NCBI RefSeq assembly: GCF_046097105.1
Contig: NZ_CP175562.1
Coordinates: forward strand, 1,984,001 to 2,048,000
DNA: 64,000 nt
From: Natroniella sp046097105
Lineage (GTDB): Bacteria > Bacillota > Halanaerobiia > Halobacteroidales > Halobacteroidaceae
Reading direction: 5' to 3'
The position numbers and the translations under genes are program-made. The notes under the pieces are model-generated. The model saw nothing but the letters and a program-made list of their open reading frames with translations, was not told the DNA's origin and did not search any database. Of this stretch, positions 46,424 to 55,851 are shown piece by piece. Position 1 is the first letter of the stretch; every line of letters begins with the position of its first letter.

Positions 46424-47167
46424 TTAACCTAATACTAATCCACCATCAACACTTAAGATTTCACCATTAACATAAGAAGCTTCATCAGAAGCAAGATATA
46501 GGTAAGCATTAGCGATATCTTCTGGTTTTCCTAATTTCTTTAATGGTGTCTTCTTCTCCATAGCACCTAATACTTTATCTGGTACTTCATCAGTCATTGG
46601 AGTTTGAATAAAACCAGGTGCAACAGCATTAACTCTAATACCCTTTGGAGCTAACTCCTTAGCCCAAGTCTTAGTCATTCCGATTACTCCAAACTTAGTA
46701 GCAGCATAGTTAGTCTGTCCAAGGTTACCATAAAGTCCTACTACGGAAGAAGCATTCAAAATTACTCCAGAATTTTGCTCCATCATTACCTTAGCTGCAG
46801 GCTTAGTACAGTTAAAGACACCTTTTAAATTAATATCTATAACTCTATCCCAAGCTTCTTCACTCGTCTTAATTAAGAACCCATCAGCAGTTATTCCTGC
46901 ATTATTAACAAGAACATCTAACTTTCCAAATTCTTCAACTGTCTGGTCAATCAGCCCTTTAGTAGCTTCAACATCAGAGACATCTACTTCAATAAAGATA
47001 GCTTCTCCACCAGCTTCAGTAATCTGCTTTGCAGTATCTTCACCAGCTTCAGCATCATAATCTGCTACAACTACCTTAGCTCCTTCTCGAGCAAAAGTAA
47101 GTGCAGTCTCCTCTCCAATTCCTTTTGCAGCTCCAGTAACAATTGCAACTTTTCCTTCTAATCTCAT
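46424..47167 (-). CDS. fabG: SDR-family 3-oxoacyl reductase/3-hydroxyacyl dehydrogenase
   Basis: A 247-residue classical short-chain dehydrogenase: TGAAKGIGEE nucleotide site (11-20), NNAG (88-91), catalytic S141, Y154 and K158 (SVVGLYGNLGQTNYAATK). FabG and PhaB/acetoacetyl-CoA reductases look alike at this level. No other fatty-acid synthesis gene is adjacent, and its operon partners handle CoA esters, so a dehydrogenase on a 3-hydroxyacyl or 3-oxoacyl substrate is likelier than ACP-based synthesis. GAGGGAAAA site before the ATG. Confidence 0.82.
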   Translation of the reverse strand: MRLEGKVAIVTGAAKGIGEETALTFAREGAKVVVADYDAEAGEDTAKQITEAGGEAIFIEVDVSDVEATKGLIDQTVEEFGKLDVLVNNAGITADGFLIKTSEEAWDRVIDINLKGVFNCTKPAAKVMMEQNSGVILNASSVVGLYGNLGQTNYAATKFGVIGMTKTWAKELAPKGIRVNAVAPGFIQTPMTDEVPDKVLGAMEKKTPLKKLGKPEDIANAYLYLASDEASYVNGEILSVDGGLVLG

Positions 47168-47214
47168 AATTTTCCCTCCATTAAGTTATTTTTTAATTAT
47201 TGCCTAATTATTAA

Positions 47215-48240
47215 TTAACACTTTCCCCATCTAATTACATTTGCAGCCCAAACATAACCTATACCAGCAGCAATCATCGAGATTACTGTACCATCTTCAA
47301 TCTTACCTTCCTCTAAAGCTAAATGAATAGATAAGATCTGATCTATCTGTCCTAGATGGCCATATTCATTTAAATAAATTGATCCCTCATCTTCTAACCC
47401 TAATTCTTCTAACATATACTCATGCATTGAACGTTTGAAATGTAAGACTGCTAAATAATCTAATTCTTCTTGTGGAATATCTGCTTTAGCAAAAGCCTTT
47501 TCTATACATTCAAACCAATTTTTCATTGAAACTTCTTTTAATCTACTTTTCATATGCTCAGGATCAAAAATATTTAACTTATATGCTTTATCTAAGTTTT
47601 CTTCTGTAATTGGATGTTTAGTCCCACCATATTTAACTCCAGCATCACGGGCCAAACTACCATCAGTTATTATTTGAGTTCCAAGCAATAAATTCTGATC
47701 ATAATTTTTCTGTAAGATTATAGCTCCTCCACCAGCACCCAAATTATACATCATCGATAAATCAGGATCGCTATAATCAACAAAATCACTATTTCTATAC
47801 CCTCCTACTATCATCACCGTCTCTATTTCATCATCAGCAATCATCATATCCTGGGCTATCTTCATTGCACTAACTGTAGTACAACATCTTTGTTGAACAT
47901 CTATTGCCCATGCATTTGTTGCTCCTATCTGCTCCTGAATATAAATCCCTGATGTAGTTAAAGGGTATTCTTTCCATTCTTCTCCAATACATAAAATCAC
48001 ATCTATATCCTTAGGATCAACGCCAGTATTCTCTAAAGCATCTAAACCAGCTCTAACCCCCATCTCTTGCGTACCATCATCTGAACCAGGTATTACCTTT
48101 TCAGAGATTCCTAACTTTTCCTCGATAGCTTCCGCTGCCCAAACTCCCTCAGTTTTTTCAGCAATCTCTTCAGCTGTTATTCTCTCTTCAGGTAAGTAAA
48201 CTCCAGTTCCTACAATTCCAATCTTAGGTTTTTCTTTCAT
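47215..48240 (-). CDS. FabH-like (KAS III-fold) enzyme with altered active site
   Basis: 341 residues of the thiolase/KAS III superfamily. The catalytic Cys position is in AIDVQQRCCTT (C119) and the His in VLHFKR (H267). The third member of the FabH triad, the Asn of GNTS, is replaced by His in NEYGHLGQID (H295). A Cys-His-His set argues against ordinary malonyl-ACP condensation; thiolytic cleavage, acyl transfer or non-decarboxylating condensation are possible. First gene of an operon with SDR and CoA-transferase, behind an 11-bp repeat operator array. AAGGAGG before the ATG. Confidence 0.75.
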   Translation of the reverse strand: MKEKPKIGIVGTGVYLPEERITAEEIAEKTEGVWAAEAIEEKLGISEKVIPGSDDGTQEMGVRAGLDALENTGVDPKDIDVILCIGEEWKEYPLTTSGIYIQEQIGATNAWAIDVQQRCCTTVSAMKIAQDMMIADDEIETVMIVGGYRNSDFVDYSDPDLSMMYNLGAGGGAIILQKNYDQNLLLGTQIITDGSLARDAGVKYGGTKHPITEENLDKAYKLNIFDPEHMKSRLKEVSMKNWFECIEKAFAKADIPQEELDYLAVLHFKRSMHEYMLEELGLEDEGSIYLNEYGHLGQIDQILSIHLALEEGKIEDGTVISMIAAGIGYVWAANVIRWGKC

Positions 48241-48299
48241 AATTTATTAGCCTCCTTAAATAACTTTATCTTGAATATATTTTATAATAAAATCATTTC

Positions 48300-48343
48300 A
48301 TCACAGTTACAGAATAATTACTAAATAGTTATAAAAAAGTTAC
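48300..48343 (-). promoter_or_regulatory. Direct-repeat operator array of the FabH-like operon
   Basis: On the minus strand four units at exact 11-bp spacing: GTAACTTTTTT, ATAACTATTTA, GTAATTATTCT, GTAACTGTGAT. The last unit overlaps a -35 position 17 bp from TATAAA (48281-48286); a weaker TGATTT lies 8 bp beyond the last heptamer. Same pattern as arrays at 55585, 55788 and 59467. Confidence 0.7.
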
Positions 48344-48384
48344 AAACTAAATTTTGGTTGTTAATCCATAATCAACTGCTATAT

Positions 48385-49194
48385 TTAGTTCTGCAAAGCC
48401 AAAAAGCCTAGAATTGCTAAAGAAAACTCTTCTGGTTTCTCATAGAAAGCAGCATGACCTGCATCTTTAATAATTAGCATCTGAGTATCTGCTATTTGTC
48501 TCTCAATTTTTTCCATTTCATAAACTGGTGTAATAATATCACGGCTACTAGCAATTAATAAGGTAGGAAGTTCAATCTGATTTAACTCTTCTAAGCAATC
48601 AAATTCTTTAGAACTCTTTGATAACCTGATAAAACCTTCAAACCACTCCTGAGTTAATAATTGGTCAAACCCATCTGCTCGCTCCTTTAACCACTTCCAC
48701 TCACGATTATGAAAGTCATCAGAATAAATCGGTGGTATTGCCAATTTGAAAAATTGCTTACCACTATTTAATCTAGCAGCTTCTTCCCAGCCATCACTTA
48801 AAGCCTGTAAGTATTTTGAAGTCTGAGCAACTGAATTTGCTATACTTAGACTTGATAACATCTTAGGGTATTTAAGAGCAAATAACATAGCTACCATTCC
48901 ACCATAAGAAATCCCTGCTAAATGAACTTTATCAAGTTCAAGATAATCTAGCAAAGCCTTTATGTCATCAACATGAATACCGATATGATAATCCTCCTCA
49001 TAAAAACTAGAAGCACCTTGATCTCTAAAGTCAACTCTTAAGACTTGATAATCATTTTGTTCAGTAAATCTTGGTACTAATTCTTCCCAACTAGCAGTAC
49101 TCATCATTATTCCATTCAAAAAGAGAATTGTTTCTTTCCCACTACCATCCAGCTTATAATTGATATCTACTCCATTTATTTTAACTCGTGGCAC
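48385..49194 (-). CDS. Alpha/beta hydrolase
   Basis: 269 residues. Nucleophile elbow GISYGG (S96), acid in SSRDIITP, catalytic His in KDAGHAAF; oxyanion region FLNGIMMST. Probably an esterase, lactonase or thioesterase acting in the cytosol; no signal peptide. GTG start behind GGGGTGAG. It lies upstream of the FabH-like operon, with no GTAAC array of its own, and downstream of the porin terminator, so its transcription start is unclear. Confidence 0.82.
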   Translation of the reverse strand: MPRVKINGVDINYKLDGSGKETILFLNGIMMSTASWEELVPRFTEQNDYQVLRVDFRDQGASSFYEEDYHIGIHVDDIKALLDYLELDKVHLAGISYGGMVAMLFALKYPKMLSSLSIANSVAQTSKYLQALSDGWEEAARLNSGKQFFKLAIPPIYSDDFHNREWKWLKERADGFDQLLTQEWFEGFIRLSKSSKEFDCLEELNQIELPTLLIASSRDIITPVYEMEKIERQIADTQMLIIKDAGHAAFYEKPEEFSLAILGFLALQN

Positions 49195-49282
49195 AATCTC
49201 ACCCCATTTAATTAATAATCAAATTCAAAATAATTGAGTCTTTCATCCTTAACATCTTCCTTTAACTGAAAATAATACATAT

Positions 49283-49335
49283 AAATATCACCCCCACTAC
49301 AGTAACCTCTAGCCTACTGCAAGGGGATGATATTT
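49283..49335 (-). terminator. Long hairpin after the porin gene
   Basis: AAATATCA/TGATATTT outer arms with CCCC/GGGG and CTACAGTA/CTACTGCA inner pairing, T run on the minus strand. Marks the end of the Liv transporter operon. Confidence 0.65.
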
Positions 49336-49355
49336 TTACTAACTATTAATTTTAT

Positions 49356-50768
49356 TTAAAATTGATAACTAACTGCTACCTTCAGTAATAAAGCTCCCTC
49401 TCTAACAAAATCTCCAATAAATAAATCTGGATGTTGATCTTCTATATTCAAGCCTGAAAGATCATCTCCAAAATACTTTAACATATTATAGTAGGCTTCA
49501 GCGGTGAGTCTGATACCATCATTTAGAACTTTACTATACTCCAATTTAGGCTCAACTTTTACCAAGTATTCAGTTCCATCCACTACATAAGGATTATTTG
49601 TTTCTAGTTTTCCAGCTAAATAAGTCTCAATGCGAAACTCATTATGCAACTTAAAAGTTAACTTATCTGTTAATCCCCTTTTATAAGTTCCAAACAATCG
49701 TGGAGTAAAGAGAATGGTAGTATCTATATCATTCCATTCTCTTTCAACCTTTAACAACCTAGTAAAATCATCACCACTATGGCCTTTAATACCAAATTCC
49801 CACCCAGAAATTGCATTATAAGTCAAGGCCGATTCTAAATTAAGAGTAGTCACTGCATTCTCATTTTCATCAAGCAATTGTTGATGTTGCAAAGCAACAC
49901 TACCCATTAAAAAACCGGTAAAGTTGAGTTGATCTGGTATTAAATAATATTCTAGATAACCCTTTATACTAATCTCTTCAGTTCGTTCATCAAAATTAAA
50001 CTCTGTATCATACTCTTCACCACCAAATTCGACAGCCAATCGAGCCTCTACTCCAGTATCAATACCGTCAGAAAGCTCTGTTTCGTAATTTACAAAAGGA
50101 GTTAATGTTAAGTTTTGTTTATAATCTTCCTGCGGTACTATAGAATCATCATTAGTCCATTTAACTCTCCTAGCACCATCAGTTTTAGGAAAAAGCCAGC
50201 CCCCTTTTGGCCTTTGAGCTATACCTAAATTTTGCTCTAAATAGTTAGTCATAATAAAACTACTATTAATACCAAAGATCACTTCTGATTTCATAGGAGA
50301 GTTATACTTATAATCAGCATAGAAATTAGCTCCTAATATAGGATCATTATTAGCATTAGGAGCATAACTTTTATTATCAAATCGCAACATATGTTGTGGG
50401 GCATCCAATGCATTATTATCCCCTAAGGTTCCTTCCACTCCCAAGTTAAACCCTTCAAACACTGCATAGTTGACAGTAGGTTCAATCAGAGTCGGCTTTG
50501 ATCCTGTAGTATAAAAGGTCCAAAACTGCGGCTCTCCTTGTAGAGTAGTTAATAACCATAAGCTAGAATCTAGAGCTCCAACACTTAAATCAAAATCTCC
50601 TTCTAAAGTAACAATTAAATCATCCGCTCCACTACTAAACAGCGCCCAGTCATGATACTCATCATTTAAATATCTGACGCTTGTTATCACCTCTCCTGAA
50701 AAATCAGCAGCAAAAGTTGGTAGAGCAAAGTTAAGTATAACAACAAGTATAATCGATATTTTCTTCAC
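49356..50768 (-). CDS. Predicted outer-membrane porin
   Basis: 470 residues. Signal peptide (to about 20, ...LPTFAADFSG), then alternating amphipathic strands with Asp/Asn-rich loops and a final VAVSYQF, the terminal Phe expected for barrel insertion. It follows the Liv substrate-binding protein gene by about 105 bases in the same direction. That context suggests it passes the same solute across the outer membrane. Family not recognised by name. Confidence 0.65.
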   Translation of the reverse strand: MKKISIILVVILNFALPTFAADFSGEVITSVRYLNDEYHDWALFSSGADDLIVTLEGDFDLSVGALDSSLWLLTTLQGEPQFWTFYTTGSKPTLIEPTVNYAVFEGFNLGVEGTLGDNNALDAPQHMLRFDNKSYAPNANNDPILGANFYADYKYNSPMKSEVIFGINSSFIMTNYLEQNLGIAQRPKGGWLFPKTDGARRVKWTNDDSIVPQEDYKQNLTLTPFVNYETELSDGIDTGVEARLAVEFGGEEYDTEFNFDERTEEISIKGYLEYYLIPDQLNFTGFLMGSVALQHQQLLDENENAVTTLNLESALTYNAISGWEFGIKGHSGDDFTRLLKVEREWNDIDTTILFTPRLFGTYKRGLTDKLTFKLHNEFRIETYLAGKLETNNPYVVDGTEYLVKVEPKLEYSKVLNDGIRLTAEAYYNMLKYFGDDLSGLNIEDQHPDLFIGDFVREGALLLKVAVSYQF

Positions 50769-50873
50769 ACTCTTTCCCCTTTTAACTTTTCTTCTTGAGT
50801 AAATATAGTAAAGAATAATAAGTTTCTTGAATATCTATCCATATCTTTCAGCAACCTATATTAATGCTTAATC

Positions 50874-52082
50874 TTAGTTATTATCACTATCATAATCAAT
50901 CCAGTCAGTCTCTATCTCAAAATCACCATCTACACCTTGCATGAAGTACATTGATCTAACACCTTCACGCAATCCTGGGCCAAATTCAACATCATAAGCT
51001 AACTCTCCATCCCAACCTTCAAAAGTTTCCATTGTTTCAATCAAGTTCTCTCTAGTTATATCATCGCCCATTCTTCTTACAGCTTCAGTAAAGACTTCAG
51101 CCGCAACCCAACCTGCTGCTGCATAAGAATAAGATCGCTCATTTGGATAGTACTCCTCTAATGTAGTAAGGAACCTTTCAACACCAGGATTTGGATCATC
51201 GAAATCAATTGGATCTAACCAAGCTGCTGCATAAACATCATTCCAAGCTTCTCCAGCTAAGTCAAACATGATAGGATCAGCTAAAGAATATGTAGTTATA
51301 AATTTAGGGTGATAATCCATATCTCTTGCAGTAGTAACAATTGATGCTGCCTCCTGTGCCGTTGTATGAATAACTACAACTTCAGCTCCAGCATTACGTA
51401 ATCTTGTTACGTGAGAAGTGTAATCAGTTGTATCAGCACCAAAGCTTACTGATTCTACTGGCTCAATTTCATAATCAGCTAATTTATTAGTAACACCTTC
51501 TCTTCCTTCTTCTCCAATATCAGTATCATCACCAATTAAGCCAACCTTTTCTTCTTCCAAATCTTCTACAATAAATTGAGCCATTATATTTCCTTCCACA
51601 GCATAGTTAGGCTGAACCACAAATACATTATCCTTTGGTGGACGGGCAAAACTATTTGCTCCCCCAGCTGGATAAACAAAAGGAATATTATTTTGTTCTA
51701 AATAAGGCATTACTGCCATACTTGTTGGAGCTCCTAAACCACCAACTATACTGAATACATTATCCCTCTCTACTAATTCAGTAACTCCAGAAACAGTACG
51801 AGAAGGCTGGAACTGATCATCATGAACAATTAAATTTATCTCTCTACCATTAACTCCGCCTTCTTCATTCAACTTATCAAAGTAAGCACTCATTCCCCTC
51901 TTCATAGGAACGCCAATTGGAGCAGCAGGTCCTGTTAAAGCTTGAAAGCTTCCAATCTTGATCTCATCTTCAGTTACTCCTGGAACATCCTCATCTCCAA
52001 CAATCGCCTCAGATCCACAAGCTGCTAAAGCAAAGACCAAGAACAAAGACAGACATAACAGCAAAAACTTCTTTTTAAACAT
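50874..52082 (-). CDS. Liv-type ABC transporter substrate-binding lipoprotein
   Basis: 402 residues. Type II signal peptide with lipobox LAAC (Cys near 22), then a type I periplasmic-binding fold (IKIGSFQALTGPAAPIGVPMKRGMSAYFDKLNEEGGVNG). Members bind branched-chain amino acids, amides, short-chain carboxylates or other small ligands, so the ligand is not fixed by family. It follows livF by about 78 bases as the fifth gene of the operon. Confidence 0.85.
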   Translation of the reverse strand: MFKKKFLLLCLSLFLVFALAACGSEAIVGDEDVPGVTEDEIKIGSFQALTGPAAPIGVPMKRGMSAYFDKLNEEGGVNGREINLIVHDDQFQPSRTVSGVTELVERDNVFSIVGGLGAPTSMAVMPYLEQNNIPFVYPAGGANSFARPPKDNVFVVQPNYAVEGNIMAQFIVEDLEEEKVGLIGDDTDIGEEGREGVTNKLADYEIEPVESVSFGADTTDYTSHVTRLRNAGAEVVVIHTTAQEAASIVTTARDMDYHPKFITTYSLADPIMFDLAGEAWNDVYAAAWLDPIDFDDPNPGVERFLTTLEEYYPNERSYSYAAAGWVAAEVFTEAVRRMGDDITRENLIETMETFEGWDGELAYDVEFGPGLREGVRSMYFMQGVDGDFEIETDWIDYDSDNN

Positions 52083-52160
52083 TAACTTTTCCCCCTTATA
52101 AACTTTTATTGATTCAACTCTTTATATAAAATAAATTGAACCCTCTATATAAAATCATAG

Positions 52161-52868
52161 TTAACTTACTCCTAGGTAAGCCTTTCTTACTTCATCATTA
52201 TTTTTCAGTGCTTCACTACTACCAGAAAAACTAATCTTTCCAGTTTCTAAAATATATCCATAATCAGCAATTGATAAAGCTTGATTAGCATTTTGCTCTA
52301 CAATTAAGATAGTTGTTCCATCATTGTTTATCTTCTCAATGATTTCAAAAATATCCTTTACAATCAAAGGGGCCAACCCTAACGAAGGTTCATCTAACAA
52401 GAGAACTTTAGGTTCGGCCATTAAACCTCTAGCAATGGCCAGCATTTGTTGTTCTCCACCACTTAAAGTTCCAGCAGTCTGTTCTTTTCTCTCTTCTAAA
52501 ATCGGGAAATAGTCATACATTCTTTTTATATCTGCTTCGATATTTTTCTTATTTTTTCTACTATAAGCACCAACCTTAAGGTTTTCATAGACACTCAATT
52601 CACCAAATATCTGTCTCCCTTCAGGAACTTGTACAATTCCTTCCCCCACAATCTTTTCAGCAGGAAGTCGATCTATTCTTTCTCCTTCTAAAGTTATCTG
52701 CCCACTAGAAGGTTCTAATATGCCAGAAATAGTCTTCAAAGTAGTAGTCTTTCCTGCACCGTTGGCCCCTAAAATACTTACTATTTTGCCTTCAGGCACT
52801 TCTATAGAAACATTATCCAAAACTTCAATAGAACCATAACCAGCACAAACATTATTTAATTTAAGCAT
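52161..52868 (-). CDS. livF: Liv-type ABC transporter ATP-binding protein
   Basis: 235 residues. Walker A GANGAGKTT, Q-loop, signature LSGGEQQML, Walker B VLLLDEPSLGLAP, as in LivF. Cytosolic ATPase that powers the LivHM channel. Its start overlaps the livG stop by 8 bases. Confidence 0.9.
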   Translation of the reverse strand: MLKLNNVCAGYGSIEVLDNVSIEVPEGKIVSILGANGAGKTTTLKTISGILEPSSGQITLEGERIDRLPAEKIVGEGIVQVPEGRQIFGELSVYENLKVGAYSRKNKKNIEADIKRMYDYFPILEERKEQTAGTLSGGEQQMLAIARGLMAEPKVLLLDEPSLGLAPLIVKDIFEIIEKINNDGTTILIVEQNANQALSIADYGYILETGKISFSGSSEALKNNDEVRKAYLGVS

Positions 52869-53634
52869 CTACATCCTCCTCTCCTAAATAAGCCTTAATA
52901 ACATCAGGATGATTTTGTATCTCTTCTGGATCTCCCTCAGCAATCTTCTTTCCAAAGTTAATTACAGTAATTTCTTCACAGATATCCATAACCATAGACA
53001 TATCATGTTCTACCAATAAAATTGAAATATCCATTTCCTTACTGATACGCTTAATTAACTTAGCTAGCTTATTAGTTTCACTCTCATTCATACCTGCTAC
53101 CGGTTCGTCCAACATCAAAAGTTTAGGATCACACATTAAAGCTCTACCTATCTCAATCGTCTTTTTTATCCCATAAGGCTGATCAACCACTTTACTTTCA
53201 GCCAGATGATCTATTCCTAAAAGCTCCAACATCTCCATAGCCTTTTCTTCTGCCTTCTTTTCTTCTTCCAAAGCCTTATCTGTCATCAAGAGCGAAGAAA
53301 AAATATTGGTTTTGAAGTTATTATGTTGGCCCACCAAAAAATTCTCTAATACATTCATATTATCGAACAACTCTACATTTTGAAAAGTCCTACTAATACC
53401 TAATTTTACAATCTGATGTGACTTTTTATCTAAGATGCTTTCTCCATCAAAGATAATATCCCCTTCATCAATTTCATAATATCTGCTGATACAGTTAAAT
53501 GCCGTACTTTTTCCAGCACCATTAGGGCCAATCAGTCCATATATCTCCCCAGCTTCTATTTCCATATCCAGCTTATTTACTGCAGTAATACCACCAAATC
53601 TTTTAGTTACACCTTTTAATTCTAAAAGACTCAT
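52861..53634 (-). CDS. livG: Liv-type ABC transporter ATP-binding protein
   Basis: 257 residues. Walker A GPNGAGKST, long insertion after the Q-loop (SRTFQNVELFDNMNVLENFLVGQH) typical of LivG, Walker B LLMLDEPVAGMNESE. The signature is degenerate (YGIKKTIEIGRAL replaces LSGGQ), a common LivG trait. It overlaps livM by 4 bases, giving translational coupling. Confidence 0.9.
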   Translation of the reverse strand: MSLLELKGVTKRFGGITAVNKLDMEIEAGEIYGLIGPNGAGKSTAFNCISRYYEIDEGDIIFDGESILDKKSHQIVKLGISRTFQNVELFDNMNVLENFLVGQHNNFKTNIFSSLLMTDKALEEEKKAEEKAMEMLELLGIDHLAESKVVDQPYGIKKTIEIGRALMCDPKLLMLDEPVAGMNESETNKLAKLIKRISKEMDISILLVEHDMSMVMDICEEITVINFGKKIAEGDPEEIQNHPDVIKAYLGEEDVDA

Positions 53635-54611
53635 ACACTCTCACCACCAGATTCAGTTTTAGTGATACCTTTAATCTTACTAGCCAACTTCTCTTCTAGT
53701 TCCACAATACCTCGTGGAGCAAAGTGAACTATCAATACAATTGCCAGCCCCATTATAATAAGTGGTACATTTCTGACTCTAGAAAACAGCTCCGGTATCA
53801 TAACCATAAATATAGCACCATAAATTGAACCCTTTATCGAAGCAATTCCTCCAATAATAACCATCACAAAAAAGTCGATAGACATTAAAAGTTCAAACTC
53901 ATAAGGACTAATATAGCCAATAGAATGAGCATATACTACACCTGCTACTCCAGCAAAGATTGCACTGATAATAAAAGCAACCGTTTTATAATAAGCTGTA
54001 TCAACCCCTACTGTTCGAGCTGCAATTGGACTGTCTCTAAGAGCAATCAAAGCTCTTCCTGACTTAGTATCAAGTAAGTTTTTAACTAGAAAAATCATCA
54101 CTAATAATAATACAAGTGCTAAATAATAAGACCTCATATGAGTATTAAAATTAAAACCAAAGATTTCAGCACCGAGCAATGTTCTTCCACGAGAACCACC
54201 AGAAAAACCACTCCAGTTAATCAAAATCTGATAAACAGCAACTCCAAAACCTAGAGTGGCAATTGCTAAATAATGCCCCTCCAACTTCAAAGCAGGTATT
54301 CCTAAAAGAAAGCCAAAAAATGCTGTTACAATAATCGCAGCCAATAAACCAACAAGAAATGGCAGACCTAAATCCATCGTAACAAAAGCAGAAGTGTAAG
54401 CTCCTATCGCTACAAAAGCAGCATGTCCTAATGAAATCTGCCCTGCAAAACCAAGTAATAAATTCATCCCTACTGCTACCATAGAATAAATTAGAATCAT
54501 ATTAATTGTAGACATTAAATAATTTGGCACTTGCAAAACCGGCGGAATAAGAATAGCCAATATTATAACAAACAGCGTCGATCTCTTTATTTCTGTATTT
54601 TTCAGTTTCAT
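53631..54611 (-). CDS. livM: Liv-type ABC transporter permease
   Basis: 326 residues, about nine TM segments. GMNLLLGFAGQISLGHAAFVAIGAYTSA and GGSRGRTLLG are LivM landmarks, and the SPIAARTVGVDTAYYK loop contacts the ATPase. It sits 2 bases after livH. Confidence 0.9.
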   Translation of the reverse strand: MKLKNTEIKRSTLFVIILAILIPPVLQVPNYLMSTINMILIYSMVAVGMNLLLGFAGQISLGHAAFVAIGAYTSAFVTMDLGLPFLVGLLAAIIVTAFFGFLLGIPALKLEGHYLAIATLGFGVAVYQILINWSGFSGGSRGRTLLGAEIFGFNFNTHMRSYYLALVLLLVMIFLVKNLLDTKSGRALIALRDSPIAARTVGVDTAYYKTVAFIISAIFAGVAGVVYAHSIGYISPYEFELLMSIDFFVMVIIGGIASIKGSIYGAIFMVMIPELFSRVRNVPLIIMGLAIVLIVHFAPRGIVELEEKLASKIKGITKTESGGESV

Positions 54612-54613
54612 AA

Positions 54614-55480
54614 TTACACCTTCTTCCTGGTCTTTTTACCTAATAATCCCGTTGGTTTAAACCAAAGCATTATAATTATAAGTAAGAAAGCAATTGTACT
54701 ACCCAAACCTGTCGATATGTATACCCCTACAAAATTCTCCATAACTCCTAATAAAATACCACCAAGAACCGCTCCCGGTAGACTTGTAAAACCACCTAAT
54801 ACTGCAGCGGAGAACGCTTTAATCTGTATATCCATCATATATCCTATAAATAAATAAGTAACTGGAGCTATTAAGATTCCTGCTATTGCTCCTAGAACAC
54901 TACTAACACCCCAAGTGAGCAAAAACACCTTATTCACATTTATCCCCATCAATCTTGCAGTAGTTATATCTTCAGCAGTAGCTCGCATTGCTATACCAGC
55001 CATACTCTTTTTAAAGAATAAAAACATACCTACCATAATTACTAAAACCAAACAAATTATGAATATACTATGAGGAGCCAATCCTGCTCCTAAGATATTA
55101 ACTGAATCTCCAGTAAACGCACGCGGAAAACTATTAGGACTATAACCCCAAATCCATCCAGCAATTCCATCCATAATTAATAATAGACCAACAGTAATGA
55201 TCAGTAAAGTCAAATGACCTGAACCCTGAGCTGGTCTCATAAAGACTCTTTCGACAACAACACCCAATATAGCTGCAAAGATTAAAGCTACAATAAAAGC
55301 AGTGAAATATGAAAAACCATAGCTCGTCATTGCTGAAAAAGCAACGAAAGTACTGAGCATAGCCATATCTCCCTGAGCAAAGTTTACTACATGGGTAGTT
55401 TTAAAGATTAATACTAAACCAAAAGCTCCTAGAGCGTATAAACTACCAGTCGCAATTCCACTTAAAATCATCTGTAACAT
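54614..55480 (-). CDS. livH: Liv-type ABC transporter permease, first gene of the uptake operon
   Basis: 288 residues, about eight TM segments. SLYALGAFGLVLIFKTTHVVNFAQGDMAML is the LivH signature, with TTARLMGINVNKVFLL as the ATPase-contact loop. It leads the livHMGF-binding protein-porin operon. The promoter carries three 11-bp GTAAC-type units with a -10 box (55585-55617). Confidence 0.9.
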   Translation of the reverse strand: MLQMILSGIATGSLYALGAFGLVLIFKTTHVVNFAQGDMAMLSTFVAFSAMTSYGFSYFTAFIVALIFAAILGVVVERVFMRPAQGSGHLTLLIITVGLLLIMDGIAGWIWGYSPNSFPRAFTGDSVNILGAGLAPHSIFIICLVLVIMVGMFLFFKKSMAGIAMRATAEDITTARLMGINVNKVFLLTWGVSSVLGAIAGILIAPVTYLFIGYMMDIQIKAFSAAVLGGFTSLPGAVLGGILLGVMENFVGVYISTGLGSTIAFLLIIIMLWFKPTGLLGKKTRKKV

Positions 55481-55584
55481 CAGTGAACCCCCTCTTCTAA
55501 TATTTACTAGAACTAATTTGATAAGGAATAACTAGGTTTATTTCCTTAATCCCTCCTTCTGACTAATTTCTTCACTCTCGTTTA

Positions 55585-55617
55585 AATTTTACTACAATTA
55601 AGTTACATTGAAGTTAC
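55585..55617 (-). promoter_or_regulatory. Direct-repeat operator/promoter of the liv operon
   Basis: Minus strand GTAACTTCAAT, GTAACTTAATT, GTAGTAAAATT at 11-bp spacing. The heptamer GTAACTT of unit 2 is followed by 8 bp and then TAAAAT (55586-55591), the -10. About 105 bases before the livH start. Confidence 0.7.
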
Positions 55618-55787
55618 AGCGTTATAACTTCAATCATTCAGCATGATGACACCGTAAAAGTTAACCTTTTTGCATTCATATTGCATTATATGCCAACTTA
55701 CAAGCTAATTAATCGTACAATGTTGTAGTGTTAGAGATAATGGTGAATTTTTTAGAATGGTAAGAGAAATAATATCTACAACCCTTT

Positions 55788-55819
55788 GTAACTCTCTTGT
55801 AACAATTTTGCTATATAAT
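55788..55819 (+). promoter_or_regulatory. Direct-repeat operator/promoter of the plus-strand hydrolase
   Basis: GTAACTCTCTT, GTAACAATTTT at 11-bp spacing. GTAACAA is followed by 8 bp and TATAAT (55814-55819), 32 bases before the hydrolase ATG. It is divergent from the liv array, so one intergenic region carries two back-to-back regulated promoters. Confidence 0.75.
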
Positions 55820-55851
55820 ATATCAAATTCTTAAAAAGGAGCGTGCTCAAT

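Noticed and set aside
48385..49194. PHA synthase or PHB depolymerase as identity of the alpha/beta hydrolase
   Set aside because: It is too short for a synthase, has no lipase-box Cys and no signal or substrate-binding domain; only a general hydrolase call is safe.
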